DNA from: an uncultured Chitinophaga sp. | Lineage (GTDB): Bacteria > Bacteroidota > Bacteroidia > Chitinophagales > Chitinophagaceae | DNA: 64,000 nucleotides | Assembly: GCF_946479755.1 (NCBI RefSeq) | Contig: NZ_CAMLHC010000034.1 | Span: 1-64,000, forward strand | Reading direction: 5' to 3' | Shown: in pieces, positions 63,741-64,000 of the stretch | How positions within the stretch are numbered: the first letter of the stretch is position 1 | How the letters are laid out: each line of letters starts with the position of its first letter | The notes under the pieces: model-generated | What the model was told of the DNA's origin: nothing | The model's input: the letters and a program-made list of their open reading frames with translations, nothing else | The model's database searches: none | Program-made: the position numbers and the translations under genes

Positions 63741-64000
63741 TTAGCCGTGCAATAGCTCTTCCAGGAGACTATTCAGGCAGCGTTCCTGTTCTGTTATCAG
63801 CTTTTCAACGGTGGTCGGCGTTAGCAATGAATTGTTGTAAACAAGTTTCAGGTGGCAGACATCCCCGTAAGTTGTCAGGTAAATATCCATATCCTGGCAG
63901 CAGGCAGCTCCGGTTGAATAATGCTTAAGAATACCGCTGCTGCTGAGGTCCCCTTCCTTGTCATAATCATTCTTTGTCAGCGTCAGGAAAACCGGGACAG
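63741..64000 (-). CDS. 3' end of a probable NRPS condensation-domain protein (partial)
   Basis: The frame enters from the right edge and stops with TAA at 63743-63741. The 86 visible residues include GAACCQDMDIYLTTYGDVC and HLKLVYNNSLLTPTTVEKLI, ending ERCLNSLLEELLHG. The pattern of a strand with Y-N followed by a helical tail resembles the C-terminal end of a condensation (C) domain, with no carrier domain after it, so it may be a terminal C domain. The call rests on this end only. Confidence 0.5.
   Translation of the reverse strand, partial: VPVFLTLTKNDYDKEGDLSSSGILKHYSTGAACCQDMDIYLTTYGDVCHLKLVYNNSLLTPTTVEKLITEQERCLNSLLEELLHG

Noticed and set aside
1..64000. tRNA, rRNA, CRISPR arrays, insertion sequences
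   Set aside because: No cloverleaf-like sequence, no regularly spaced repeats and no transposase with terminal repeats were seen on reading both strands.

Overview
The window looks like chromosome of a Bacteroidota member of the Chitinophagaceae type, most likely Chitinophaga or a close relative. The evidence is two complete SusC/SusD outer-membrane uptake loci, each behind an ECF sigma factor and a FecR-type anti-sigma factor; DUF4369/TlpA thioredoxin lipoproteins; PKD-like and DUF4843 lipoproteins; class I lanthipeptide precursors with a Lys-rich leader ending in GG; and candidate promoters of the TAnnTTTG type. I saw no tRNA, rRNA, CRISPR array, insertion sequence or phage packaging gene.

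Layout. 1-0.9 kb: 3' end of a SusD-like gene, with two in-frame stops close to the window edge. 1.0-6.6 kb: three short lanthipeptide-type precursors with no modification enzymes nearby, interleaved with a secreted HExxHxxxxxH metalloprotease lipoprotein carrying a discoidin domain, an AraC regulator with an SDR oxidoreductase, and two DUF3592 membrane proteins. 6.7-7.6 kb: a ygiN/mdaB-like quinone-reduction pair. 7.8-17.2 kb: minus-strand unit sigma-FecR-SusC-SusD-TlpA, flanked on both sides by plus-strand paralogues of a small secreted four-cysteine protein.

17.6-33.2 kb is the most unusual region: seven tightly packed plus-strand genes. They encode a possible GT-A glycosyltransferase, a 1432-residue DUF6603-like protein, large proteins of 761 and 1261 residues, and three tandem paralogues (527, 367, 368 residues) built like tail fibres: an Ig-like domain, short beta repeats, a head-like beta domain and a C-terminal helix. 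None has a recognisable signal peptide and there is no phage or contractile-system gene. This is my candidate for an undescribed system, perhaps a cytoplasmically assembled or non-classically exported beta-rich adhesive complex. That function is inference.

33.2-38.3 kb: an apparent trans-3-hydroxyproline to proline pathway whose dehydratase gene is broken by an internal frameshifting deletion, an Old Yellow Enzyme preceded by a perfect operator-like palindrome, and small hypothetical genes, one probably frameshifted at a T run. 38.4-48.5 kb: a second minus-strand sigma-FecR-SusC-SusD-DUF4843-PKD-protease unit. 48.6-56.5 kb: a minus-strand operon in which an ECF sigma factor precedes a GldA-like ATPase, a GldF-GldG-like fusion, two tandem MutS-family ATPases without mismatch-recognition domains, and a TlpA-like lipoprotein. 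56.8-64 kb: hypothetical, NTF2-like, GH18 endoglycosidase, Lrp/DUF2000 divergent pair, GT32 glycosyltransferase, class C beta-lactamase-like hydrolase, Asp/Glu racemase, and the 3' end of what may be an NRPS condensation-domain gene running off the right edge.
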